In this document: piece after piece, positions 5,695 through 10,378 of the stretch
How positions within the stretch are numbered: position 1 is the stretch's first letter
Layout of the letters: the number at the start of each line of letters is the position of its first letter
Assembly (NCBI GenBank): GCA_964398865.1
Contig: CAYNOO010000020.1
Location: 1 to 10,378, forward strand
DNA: 10,378 nt
Direction of reading: 5' to 3'
Origin: Phycocordibacter sp964398865
GTDB lineage: Bacteria > Patescibacteriota > Minisyncoccia > Phycocordibacterales > Phycocordibacteraceae
Position numbers and translations under genes: made by a program
The notes under the pieces: generated by a model
Told to the model about the DNA's origin: nothing
Databases searched by the model: none
Seen by the model: the letters and a program-made list of their open reading frames with translations, nothing else

Positions 5695-5741
5695 TAGCTG
5701 CAAGGACGCATTCCGCGAACCTTGTTGTCCCTTAGGAGCTA
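5695..5741 (+). promoter_or_regulatory. Structured leader and RBS of the plus-strand DUF397 gene
   Basis: AGGAG at 5734-5738 is a good Shine-Dalgarno 6 bases before the ATG at 5745. Upstream, CAAGG (5701-5705) can pair with CCTTG (5720-5724), and TAGCT (5695-5699) can pair with AGCTA (5737-5741), which overlaps the Shine-Dalgarno. This could modulate translation. A clear promoter was not found; TTGTCA (5641-5646) with TTGTAT (5665-5670), 18-base spacing, is a weak candidate. Confidence 0.35.
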
Positions 5742-5744
5742 GTT

Positions 5745-5978
5745 ATGAAAACGAGTGTTTCTGCGGTTGTTCCCGGCATCGTCGACGAAGATGGCTTCCG
5801 TAAGTCGTCATGGTCGGTGCATAATCCCGCCAGCCGTTTCTGCGTGGCCGTAAAGATGGATGGCGATTCCGTTATGGTGCGTGACACCAAGGATCCCGCC
5901 AAGGCGACCCTCACTTATGCTCGTGGTGAATGGGATGCCTTCATCAAGGGCGTGAAGTCCGGCGAATTCGACCTCTAG
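5745..5978 (+). CDS. DUF397 domain protein
   Basis: The 77-residue protein is a full DUF397 domain: F-R-K-S-S-W-S near residues 18-24, F-C-V-A-V (32-36), V-M-V-R-D-T-K-D-P (44-52) and the final E-W-D-A-F-I-K-G-V-K-S-G-E-F-D-L. Codon use is G+C-rich at third positions, unlike the A+T-rich genes at 3211-3974 and 7052. The start follows a clear AGGAG and the gene is closed by its own terminator. It is a paralogue of the divergent gene at 5339-5557. The absence of an XRE-type neighbour means the toxin-antitoxin role suggested for some actinobacterial members cannot be carried over. Confidence 0.88.
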   Translation: MKTSVSAVVPGIVDEDGFRKSSWSVHNPASRFCVAVKMDGDSVMVRDTKDPAKATLTYARGEWDAFIKGVKSGEFDL

Positions 5979-5995
5979 TCGGCGCATGATACAGT

Positions 5996-6026
5996 AAAGG
6001 GGCGCTCCGGCGTCCCTTTATATTTT
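5996..6026 (+). terminator. Terminator of DUF397 gene, abutting the next start codon
   Basis: A 10-bp stem with one G-T pair (AAAGGGGCGC at 5996-6005, GCGTCCCTTT at 6010-6019) closes a TCCG loop and is followed by ATATTTT. The ATG of the hydrolase gene follows immediately at 6027. TACAGT at 5990-5995 could be a -10 placing the hairpin in the hydrolase 5' end instead. Confidence 0.65.
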
Positions 6027-6653
6027 ATGGCGCAGTTCAATTTCTCTCAGAATGGCACATCCGATACCCTGTACGTCATCATGTCAGGTATTTCTGGAGG
6101 TAAAGACGAGTCGTTTGTGCAATATCTTTTTAATGCATTTAAAGAACGCAGATCGGTAGTTTCCATACAGTTTGCGAACGATCCTCTGTATAACAACGGT
6201 GCACTTCCTGATATGAATGCAATGTCTATGGAGGACTATTTTAGTGGCATAGACGAGGCGATTCAGATGGCGAGTCAAAAACAAAAATTTACCCGCATTA
6301 TCCTCGTCGCACACAGCTTCTCGGCCGTTATTGCAACGTTCTATCTCGCTGGGCGAGAGGGCAGTTCCTCGAACATGCTGTACGCGCTCATAACGATTGA
6401 CAATGATGACTCCGCTGCAGCGCTCACCTACATAGATTCACTTAGTGAAGACGCTCGGAATGATAAATTTCAGAATCCGTTCAGCCAAAGTACGACAACA
6501 TATATGCGAACGCACAAAAGCATCGATGTTCTCACTTCTCTCGCGGTGCCAAAGCTTCATATTGATGCGGACGAAGTAGGAGGTGATCATGAGTTTGAGA
6601 ATGATGAATCGAAGCGTTTGCTCGTCGAAAAGATATTGGTGTGGCGGTTTTGA
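6027..6653 (+). CDS. Alpha/beta-hydrolase fold protein
   Basis: This 208-residue cytosolic protein fits a small single-domain alpha/beta-hydrolase. A hydrophobic strand (T-L-Y-V-I-M-S-G, about 14-21) precedes G-G at 24-25 in an oxyanion-loop position. The nucleophile elbow is L-V-A-H-S-F-S-A (93-100) with Ser97, a variant of GxSxG in which the flanking glycines are Ala and Ser. A late P-K-L-H-I-D-A-D (175-182) and D-H-E-F (187-190) give a plausible catalytic Asp180 or Asp182 and His188. No signal peptide is seen. The start at 6027 is kept because the first strand begins at residue 14; the next ATG (6081) would cut it. There is no Shine-Dalgarno, and a terminator hairpin touches the start. The substrate is unknown; esterase or lipase-like activity would be typical. 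Confidence 0.75.
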   Translation: MAQFNFSQNGTSDTLYVIMSGISGGKDESFVQYLFNAFKERRSVVSIQFANDPLYNNGALPDMNAMSMEDYFSGIDEAIQMASQKQKFTRIILVAHSFSAVIATFYLAGREGSSSNMLYALITIDNDDSAAALTYIDSLSEDARNDKFQNPFSQSTTTYMRTHKSIDVLTSLAVPKLHIDADEVGGDHEFENDESKRLLVEKILVWRF

Positions 6654-6701
6654 GAGGATTTCGTTTGTGATAGCATTGGTATTCGTTACAAACATCATGG
6701 T

Positions 6702-6723
6702 TGGTGGGCGCCGGAATCGAACC
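6702..6723 (-). repeat. tRNA 3'-end remnant (T loop to CCA)
   Basis: On the minus strand this reads GGTTCGATTCCGG followed by CGCCCACCA: a T-loop signature, an acceptor-type strand and a terminal ACCA. An acceptor strand GCCCACC plus A would fit a tRNA starting GGTGGGC (Tyr-type, from memory), but the 5' T-stem strand is degenerate and no cloverleaf extends upstream. It is a fragment, perhaps an old attachment-site duplication. Confidence 0.5.
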
Positions 6724-6753
6724 GAATTTAGAGAGAAAATAACGAGGAAATAC

Positions 6754-6967
6754 ATGGAGCTGTGAGCCGGGCATATTCAGAGCTAATGGCAGATGCTGTC
6801 GCAAAGACCGATATGCGCACATCCTGCATACTCGGCAATACGCCGGTGACTGCAAGAGCTACTGCGGCTTCTTCATCCATCACAACCCGCTCGACAAGGT
6901 CGGCGAGTGCGATGCTGACACCTGCCGGCCCTGCAGCTCGGATCCGAACGAAGTCCGCTATCAGTAG
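6754..6967 (+). pseudogene. Cysteine-rich small protein lacking an in-frame start
   Basis: The frame from 6743 to the TAG at 6965-6967 reads like genuine protein: balanced acidic, basic and aromatic residues, third positions dominated by C and G, and eight cysteines (S-C-E, R-C-C-R, D-C-K-S-Y-C, G-E-C-D-A-D-T-C-R-P-C), ending S-D-P-N-E-V-R-Y-Q. It stops 22 bases before a strong terminator. No ATG, GTG or TTG exists in that frame after the TAA at 6740. A well-placed start (GAGGA at 6744-6748, ATG at 6754) lies in the preceding frame and reads only Met-Glu-Leu before TGA at 6763. Skipping one base at CTG-TGA would join it to the Cys-rich frame. It may be a frameshifted pseudogene, a truncated gene, a sequencing error or a programmed +1 shift. 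The cysteine pairs suggest zinc binding or disulfides. I do not recognise the family. Confidence 0.55.
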
Positions 6968-6989
6968 CTCAGGCCTATCTGAACGTGAC

Positions 6990-7027
6990 GCGGTCTCATG
7001 TCCGAACATGGGACCGCTTTTCTTTTT
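6990..7027 (+). terminator. Strong rho-independent terminator
   Basis: A 12-bp stem with one G-T pair (GCGGTCTCATGT at 6990-7001, ACATGGGACCGC at 7006-7017) and loop CCGA is followed by TTTTCTTTTT. It closes the Cys-rich transcript and lies inside the 5' extension of the methyltransferase frame, arguing against a start at 6998. Confidence 0.8.
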
Positions 7028-7039
7028 ATATATTTAAAC

Positions 7040-7045
7040 CATAAT
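7040..7045 (+). promoter_or_regulatory. -10 box before the methyltransferase
   Basis: CATAAT ends 7 bases before the start at 7052, the same leaderless-type spacing seen at 9-22 and 10167-10179. No -35 match is obvious; the upstream DNA is the terminator T tract. Confidence 0.4.
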
Positions 7046-7051
7046 GGTGAT

Positions 7052-7615
7052 ATGGATTGGGATAATTATCTAAAAGCAACGAGTAAAATGAAGTGCAGAC
7101 CTCTTCTCAAGGAAGCTCTTCAATATGTACATGGTGATACTGCTTTAGATTTGGGCGCAGGATCACTAGCAGATACATTATTTCTATTAGATTCAGGATT
7201 CAAAGTCACTGCCGTGGATAGTAATCCTCAGGTTATGGAATATGTCAAACCTGATAAAAACCTCTCAGTTGAAATACGTGCTTTCGAAGACTATTCCTTT
7301 CCTGAGAACTCGTTTGATCTGGTAAATGCACAATATGCACTGCCATTCAATGCGCCAGAAACCTTCAAGCAAACATTTCGAAGAATGGTCTCTTCAATGA
7401 AGAGCGACGCTGTTTTTACTGGTCAATTATTCGGTACGGAGGATGGCTGGGCAAAGAAGAAGGCTATGACATTCTTCTCCGCGGAAGAGGTGCGTGAGTT
7501 GCTGGGCTGCTTTAGTAAGGTACACGCTCTCAGAGAAGAGAAGAAAATTGGTCCCACAGCATCTGGAACAGATAAGTTCTGGCATGTTTTCCATATAATC
7601 GCTGAGAAGTCATAG
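7052..7615 (+). CDS. Class I SAM-dependent methyltransferase
   Basis: The 187-residue protein has the Rossmann-fold signature: motif I A-L-D-L-G-A-G-S (31-38), the acidic end of strand beta2 V-T-A-V-D-S-N (52-58), an acidic pair E79-D80, and motif IV F-D-L-V-N-A-Q-Y-A-L-P-F (88-99). A C-terminal W-H-V-F-H-I-I-A-E-K strand closes it. The layout is typical of small stand-alone methyltransferases acting on small molecules (TehB/UbiE-like); the substrate is unknown. The frame is open from an ATG at 6998, but that start would translate the terminator hairpin, so 7052 (M-D-W-D-N-Y) is preferred; it also follows CATAAT. Codon use is A+T-rich compared with the upstream Cys-rich frame, suggesting independent acquisition. 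7616-7697 holds only a weak inverted repeat (ATCACG/CGTGAT). Confidence 0.88.
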   Translation: MDWDNYLKATSKMKCRPLLKEALQYVHGDTALDLGAGSLADTLFLLDSGFKVTAVDSNPQVMEYVKPDKNLSVEIRAFEDYSFPENSFDLVNAQYALPFNAPETFKQTFRRMVSSMKSDAVFTGQLFGTEDGWAKKKAMTFFSAEEVRELLGCFSKVHALREEKKIGPTASGTDKFWHVFHIIAEKS

Positions 7616-7697
7616 GAGGGCAGAAGACGATCACGATTTTACATTCATGCTATCGACCGTGATTCCAGCAAACAGTCATGGCTATGTGATGCTGGGG

Positions 7698-7706
7698 TGG
7701 TATAGT
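7698..7706 (+). promoter_or_regulatory. Extended -10 promoter of the helicase gene
   Basis: TGGTATAGT is an extended -10 (TGn plus TATAGT, 7701-7706). Initiation about 7 bases later falls on the ATG at 7714. No clear -35 is present, as is common with extended -10 sites. Confidence 0.55.
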
Positions 7707-7713
7707 CTGCGGA

Positions 7714-7737
7714 ATGTCTAAAATGGTCTTCGTATGA
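7714..7737 (+). CDS. Possible 7-codon leader ORF (MSKMVFV)
   Basis: ATG at 7714 reads Met-Ser-Lys-Met-Val-Phe-Val and stops at TGA 7735-7737, overlapping the helicase start as ATGA (7734-7737). It begins about where transcription should start, so ribosomes on a leaderless message would translate it first and could re-initiate on the helicase ORF, which has no Shine-Dalgarno. Too short for coding evidence; the case is positional. Confidence 0.3.
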   Translation: MSKMVFV

Positions 7738-9542
7738 CAGCTCTCGACAGTGCCGAGAAAGAACGCTTGTTGTTTGAAGCCCAGGAACATGTGCAGGTTT
7801 CAATGAAACAAGCAGAGGAGTTCGTGCCGCTCGCAGAGAAAAATATTGCAGCTCTAAAAGAGGAGTTACGCCACACTTCTGACTCCAATACGGCAGGGGT
7901 CACGGCGACGCTTATAGCTATCGCAGAGCTTAAGCGTGCAGGCTTGTTGAACGCAGGGGACTCACCATACTTTTCTCGATGTGACGTGGTGCTCTCAGGT
8001 GGCGAGTGCAAGTGTTTGTACTTCGGGAAGTTCCTCTTGCCAGAGCTCGGCATTTATTCGTGGACGGCGCCCGCTGCGCGCATTCGCTTTGAATCTCCTG
8101 GGAACTATGAGGTGCTCCTCCAGAATGGAGAGAAAGCCGATGGCGAATTGGTCCGCAATGATCAGTACCTTATCGCGCAGGGGAAGATAACTTTTATGTC
8201 AACTGAGACGAGCGAAATGCCAAGGACGCTCGTACACCACGAAAACTTCTCCTTGCAGAAAACGGACTTCGCGCTTACGGAAATCGTTGAGCGAATGGAA
8301 AAGGCACAAGACCAGGTCATTCGAGCTGAAGTGAGAGGTCCGCTGCTCATTTCGGGCCCCGCAGGGTCAGGAAAAACGACGCTTGCACTGCACCGCTGTG
8401 CCTATCTGTTGCAAATTCCGGAACAAGCAAAAACATTTCAACCACAGGACGTGCTCGTGCTCGTTCAAGACGACAGCACTAAGAGTTATTTCGATGGATT
8501 ATTGCCGAGTCTCGGCATATCGCACGTCGCCATAGCCACCTTTGCCTCATGGGCTAAAGGCATTCTCGCTCTGGAAAGCTACGCGTCTGTTTTTCGGTTT
8601 GGGAATACTGAACGAGAACGGGATCTCCTCGAGTACGGAAAGTTTTGTGCACTGGAGTCGTTTGATGCAAGGACACTTACCAAGAAGTCCACTTTCGACA
8701 TTCTTGGGGAAGCGTACGCTGCGTATCTTTGCGAAAGCGCGCAGGCAGCCTTTGCACGTCAACGGAAGGCGCGTGTGCTCGATCGTTTCGACATCACCAT
8801 TTTGCTGCTGCAGCATATGCACCGAAATGACGGCACTCTCAAAACAGAGCAATTAGTTTCAGAGAAGACGATCGCAGGAAAGTCGAGACTGCGGAAGATG
8901 CAATTGCCTCGCACGTACGCGCTCATCCTGATAGACGAAGTGCAAAACTATTTGCCCCAACACATACGCATTTTGCGCTCATGCTCAGCGACTGAGACTC
9001 GGGCAATTACCTACGTGGGAGACCTTGCTCAGCAGACGTCACTCTTCACGCTCAAGCGGTGGGAAGACGCAGGGGAGAACCTTCTCGATAATCGGACCAT
9101 TGTGCTGGACAAGGTGTATCGATCTACACGCCCGATTCTTGAATATATTCGGTCACTGGGTTTCAGGGTAGATATTCCCGCAAATGTGCGAGAGGGAAAA
9201 GCGGTGCAGAAACACGCGGTACCGTCCGGTGCGAGGCTGTTGCAGGAAGTCTCAGACATAGTTAGCAAACACCCGGAGGTCACCACTGGAATCATAGGAT
9301 TCTCGCCTGACGCGCTTGAGCCATTTCTGATACTGAAATCTGACAAGGTGCGCGTGCTTACGGTTCACGAGGCACAGGGTGTGGAGTTTGATACTGTTAT
9401 TGTCTTGGGGCAGGAGGTACAGGCGTACGAGTACTTGCCGCAAGCTATTGCTACAGAAAAGAGGAAGGTAGTCCGCGACCAGCTCTATGTTGCCCTCACG
9501 CGCGCCATGAATGAGTTGCACGTCTTTAGTACGAATCAGTGA
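7734..9542 (+). CDS. HelD-like superfamily 1 (UvrD/Rep-type) helicase
   Basis: The 602-residue protein has an N-terminal helical, probably coiled-coil arm (about 5-50), a HelD-like insert with Y-F-S-R and I-Y-S-W-T-A-P (79-113), a Q-motif-like region (189-197), Walker A G-P-A-G-S-G-K-T (208-215), Walker B L-I-L-I-D-E-V-Q (397-404), motif III Y-V-G-D-L-A-Q-Q (427-434), motif IV V-Y-R-S-T (461-465), motif V V-H-E-A-Q-G-V-E-F-D (544-553) and motif VI Q-L-Y-V-A-L-T-R-A (583-591). ATPase residues appear intact. HelD proteins bind RNA polymerase and remove it from DNA or recycle it after termination; this role is inferred from the N-terminal arm and the IYSW block. It is somewhat shorter than typical HelD. 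The start at 7734 gives the whole arm; it overlaps the leader ORF stop and lacks a Shine-Dalgarno. A general repair helicase is the alternative. Confidence 0.88.
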   Translation: MTALDSAEKERLLFEAQEHVQVSMKQAEEFVPLAEKNIAALKEELRHTSDSNTAGVTATLIAIAELKRAGLLNAGDSPYFSRCDVVLSGGECKCLYFGKFLLPELGIYSWTAPAARIRFESPGNYEVLLQNGEKADGELVRNDQYLIAQGKITFMSTETSEMPRTLVHHENFSLQKTDFALTEIVERMEKAQDQVIRAEVRGPLLISGPAGSGKTTLALHRCAYLLQIPEQAKTFQPQDVLVLVQDDSTKSYFDGLLPSLGISHVAIATFASWAKGILALESYASVFRFGNTERERDLLEYGKFCALESFDARTLTKKSTFDILGEAYAAYLCESAQAAFARQRKARVLDRFDITILLLQHMHRNDGTLKTEQLVSEKTIAGKSRLRKMQLPRTYALILIDEVQNYLPQHIRILRSCSATETRAITYVGDLAQQTSLFTLKRWEDAGENLLDNRTIVLDKVYRSTRPILEYIRSLGFRVDIPANVREGKAVQKHAVPSGARLLQEVSDIVSKHPEVTTGIIGFSPDALEPFLILKSDKVRVLTVHEAQGVEFDTVIVLGQEVQAYEYLPQAIATEKRKVVRDQLYVALTRAMNELHVFSTNQ

Positions 9543-9544
9543 AA

Positions 9545-9553
9545 TGCTACTAT
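9545..9553 (+). promoter_or_regulatory. Extended -10 promoter of the DUF2726 gene
   Basis: TGCTACTAT (TGn plus TACTAT, 9548-9553) lies 10 bases before the ATG at 9564, predicting a leader of only a few bases. The gene may be transcribed apart from the helicase, whose stop codon ends at 9542. Confidence 0.45.
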
Positions 9554-9563
9554 TCCCACACAC

Positions 9564-10085
9564 ATGCTCGCTGCCCTACTATTTTTATTTTTTATGTTGC
9601 TCGTGTTGGCGGGTACTGTAATTGTTCTTCGCACTACGCCACTTCAATCCCGGTTTAAACCTCAGTTTCAGTATCGTAAAAAAGAGTTCCTAATGTCCCC
9701 TACAGAGCGCTCTTGCTACGAGGCTCTTTCGGCCGGTCTCGGATCTGAATATTATATCTTTCCGCAAATACATCTCGACTGCCTACTCGAACCAAGCGCG
9801 TACGGCCGCGAGCATCTGTATGCATTTCGTCACATCAATCAGAAGTCAGTCGACTTCGTGCTATGCGACAGAATGTTTCGATCTGTGCTCGCAATTGAGT
9901 TAGATGATAGGACACACGAGAGGGTAGACCGAGTCCGGCGAGATAGCATAGTTTCCACAATACTTAGAGATGTTGGAGTTCCACTACTCCGTATAAAAAA
10001 CCAGAAGGTCTTCGATATGCAAACTCTCACCGCAGCTGTTAGAGCCGCCATTCCTCCTTCTGTCTCACTGCAAGAAGTCCGATAA
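9564..10085 (+). CDS. Membrane-anchored DUF2726 protein
   Basis: The 173-residue protein begins with one transmembrane helix (about 2-22) and continues with a DUF2726 domain: F-K-P-Q-F-Q-Y-R-K-K (31-40), L-M-S-P-T-E-R (43-49), Y-I-F-P-Q-I (64-69), V-D-F-V-L-C-D (96-102), A-I-E-L-D-D-R-T-H (110-118) and P-L-L-R-I (140-144). DUF2726 has a restriction-endonuclease-like fold, and the D-F...E-L-D spacing with His118 fits a PD-(D/E)xK-type core, though nuclease activity is not shown for most members. Here the domain would face the cytoplasm on a short anchor. The start is supported by the extended -10 just upstream and the immediate hydrophobic helix. It lies 21 bases behind a helicase gene, a pairing that fits nucleic-acid processing. 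Confidence 0.85.
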   Translation: MLAALLFLFFMLLVLAGTVIVLRTTPLQSRFKPQFQYRKKEFLMSPTERSCYEALSAGLGSEYYIFPQIHLDCLLEPSAYGREHLYAFRHINQKSVDFVLCDRMFRSVLAIELDDRTHERVDRVRRDSIVSTILRDVGVPLLRIKNQKVFDMQTLTAAVRAAIPPSVSLQEVR

Positions 10086-10166
10086 TACACAAAAAAAGAC
10101 AGGTCTGATTTTTATTCAGGATGAAGCGACAGGGGAGAGGTATCTTTCGCGCTTGTGCGACTCTTG

Positions 10167-10172
10167 TATACT
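10167..10172 (+). promoter_or_regulatory. -10 box before the RlpA-like gene
   Basis: TATACT, 6 bases before the ATG at 10179, predicts a leaderless transcript. The intergenic stretch 10086-10166 shows no other clear signal. Confidence 0.5.
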
Positions 10173-10178
10173 TGTTTG

Positions 10179-10378
10179 ATGGACAGTAAGCGCCCCCAGC
10201 GCCTTTGCAATGGGGTTACACTTAATAAAACTGGTATCGTACTTGCTACTTTTGCGGTAGCGCTTTGTATTCTTGTGGTGCCAGCGTCTACCAATGCGGC
10301 CGAGCGTACTGTGCGTGATAGCGAGGCAAAGAGCACGGTGCATGTTTCGTGGTATGGCCACCGCTTTCAGGGAAAGCT
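10179..10378 (+). CDS. RlpA-like exported protein, partial at the 3' edge
   Basis: The first 66 codons are visible. A basic N terminus (K-R-P-Q-R) is followed by a hydrophobic core (T-G-I-V-L-A-T-F-A-V-A-L, then I-L-V-V-P) and a likely signal peptidase site after A-S-T-N-A-A, so the protein is exported. The mature part begins with charged residues and reaches V-H-V-S-W-Y-G-H-R-F-Q-G-K, which matches the opening SWYG...F.GK motif of RlpA-like double-psi beta-barrel domains. RlpA proteins act at the cell wall, some as lytic transglycosylases. The catalytic region lies beyond the window, so activity cannot be judged. The start sits directly after TATACT. Confidence 0.8.
   Translation, partial: MDSKRPQRLCNGVTLNKTGIVLATFAVALCILVVPASTNAAERTVRDSEAKSTVHVSWYGHRFQGK

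Noticed and set aside
6728..7037. Overlapping open frames on the minus strand (6728-7009) and plus strand from GTG 6762
   Set aside because: Both cross the terminator at 6990-7027, and their composition is Ser/Thr/Ala-skewed or follows the codon pattern of the Cys-rich frame, which has the better coding signature.
6998..7051. Upstream ATG at 6998 as the methyltransferase start
   Set aside because: It would translate the loop, 3' arm and U tract of the terminator; the start at 7052 follows a -10 box and begins at the normal N terminus.
10091..10115. A-rich and T-rich runs around AGACAGGTCT as a terminator of the DUF2726 gene
   Set aside because: The stem would be only about 4 bp with a 2-base loop, too weak to call.
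1..10378. CRISPR array or other tandem repeat array
   Set aside because: No regularly spaced direct repeats were seen; the only long direct repeat is the pair of RAYT units.

Overview
The window reads like a chromosomal accessory stretch from a Candidate Phyla Radiation bacterium (Patescibacteria, most likely a Parcubacteria lineage). This assignment is an inference. It rests on compact genes, several start codons sitting 6-7 bases after a -10 box with no Shine-Dalgarno (leaderless-type starts), a tRNA without an encoded CCA, and families I associate with those genomes (REP-type Y1 transposase, RHS core protein with Thr-rich linkers, DUF2726, HelD-like helicase, DUF397).

Layout. 22-597 encodes a membrane-anchored protein with a HEPN-like RNxxxH motif. 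It is followed by an initiator-type tRNA (637-707) with its own promoter and terminator. Bases 743-900 carry no gene; they hold an inverted partial copy of the tRNA 3' end and several short hairpins. Two near-identical 757-bp insertion units (901-1657 and 4244-5000), each a RAYT/Y1 transposase gene between imperfect inverted repeats, lie in direct orientation and bracket a 2.6-kb segment. That segment holds the 3' part of an RHS gene cut at its 5' side by unit 1, two small membrane-protein genes (candidate immunity or partner proteins), and, tail to tail, the C-terminal remnant of a large serine recombinase cut at its 5' side by unit 2. Both genes are truncated exactly at an element border, so the segment is the product of rearrangement and not of simple insertion.

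Bases 5001-5338 hold no gene, only a strong bidirectional terminator, inverted tRNA T-arm-like fragments and a minus-strand terminator. 5339-5978 carries two divergent DUF397 genes. Then come an alpha/beta-hydrolase (6027-6653), a minus-strand tRNA 3'-end remnant (6702-6723), a cysteine-rich coding segment that lacks an in-frame start (about 6754-6967, possibly +1 frameshifted), and a SAM-dependent methyltransferase (7052-7615).

The last part is more housekeeping-like: a HelD-type superfamily 1 helicase (7734-9542) behind a possible 7-codon leader ORF, a membrane-anchored DUF2726 protein (9564-10085), and the start of an RlpA-like exported protein that runs off the window (10179-end). The strongest leads are the RAYT-bracketed RHS/partner module, the hidden Cys-rich gene, the C33 initiator tRNA and the repeated tRNA-3'-end fragments.
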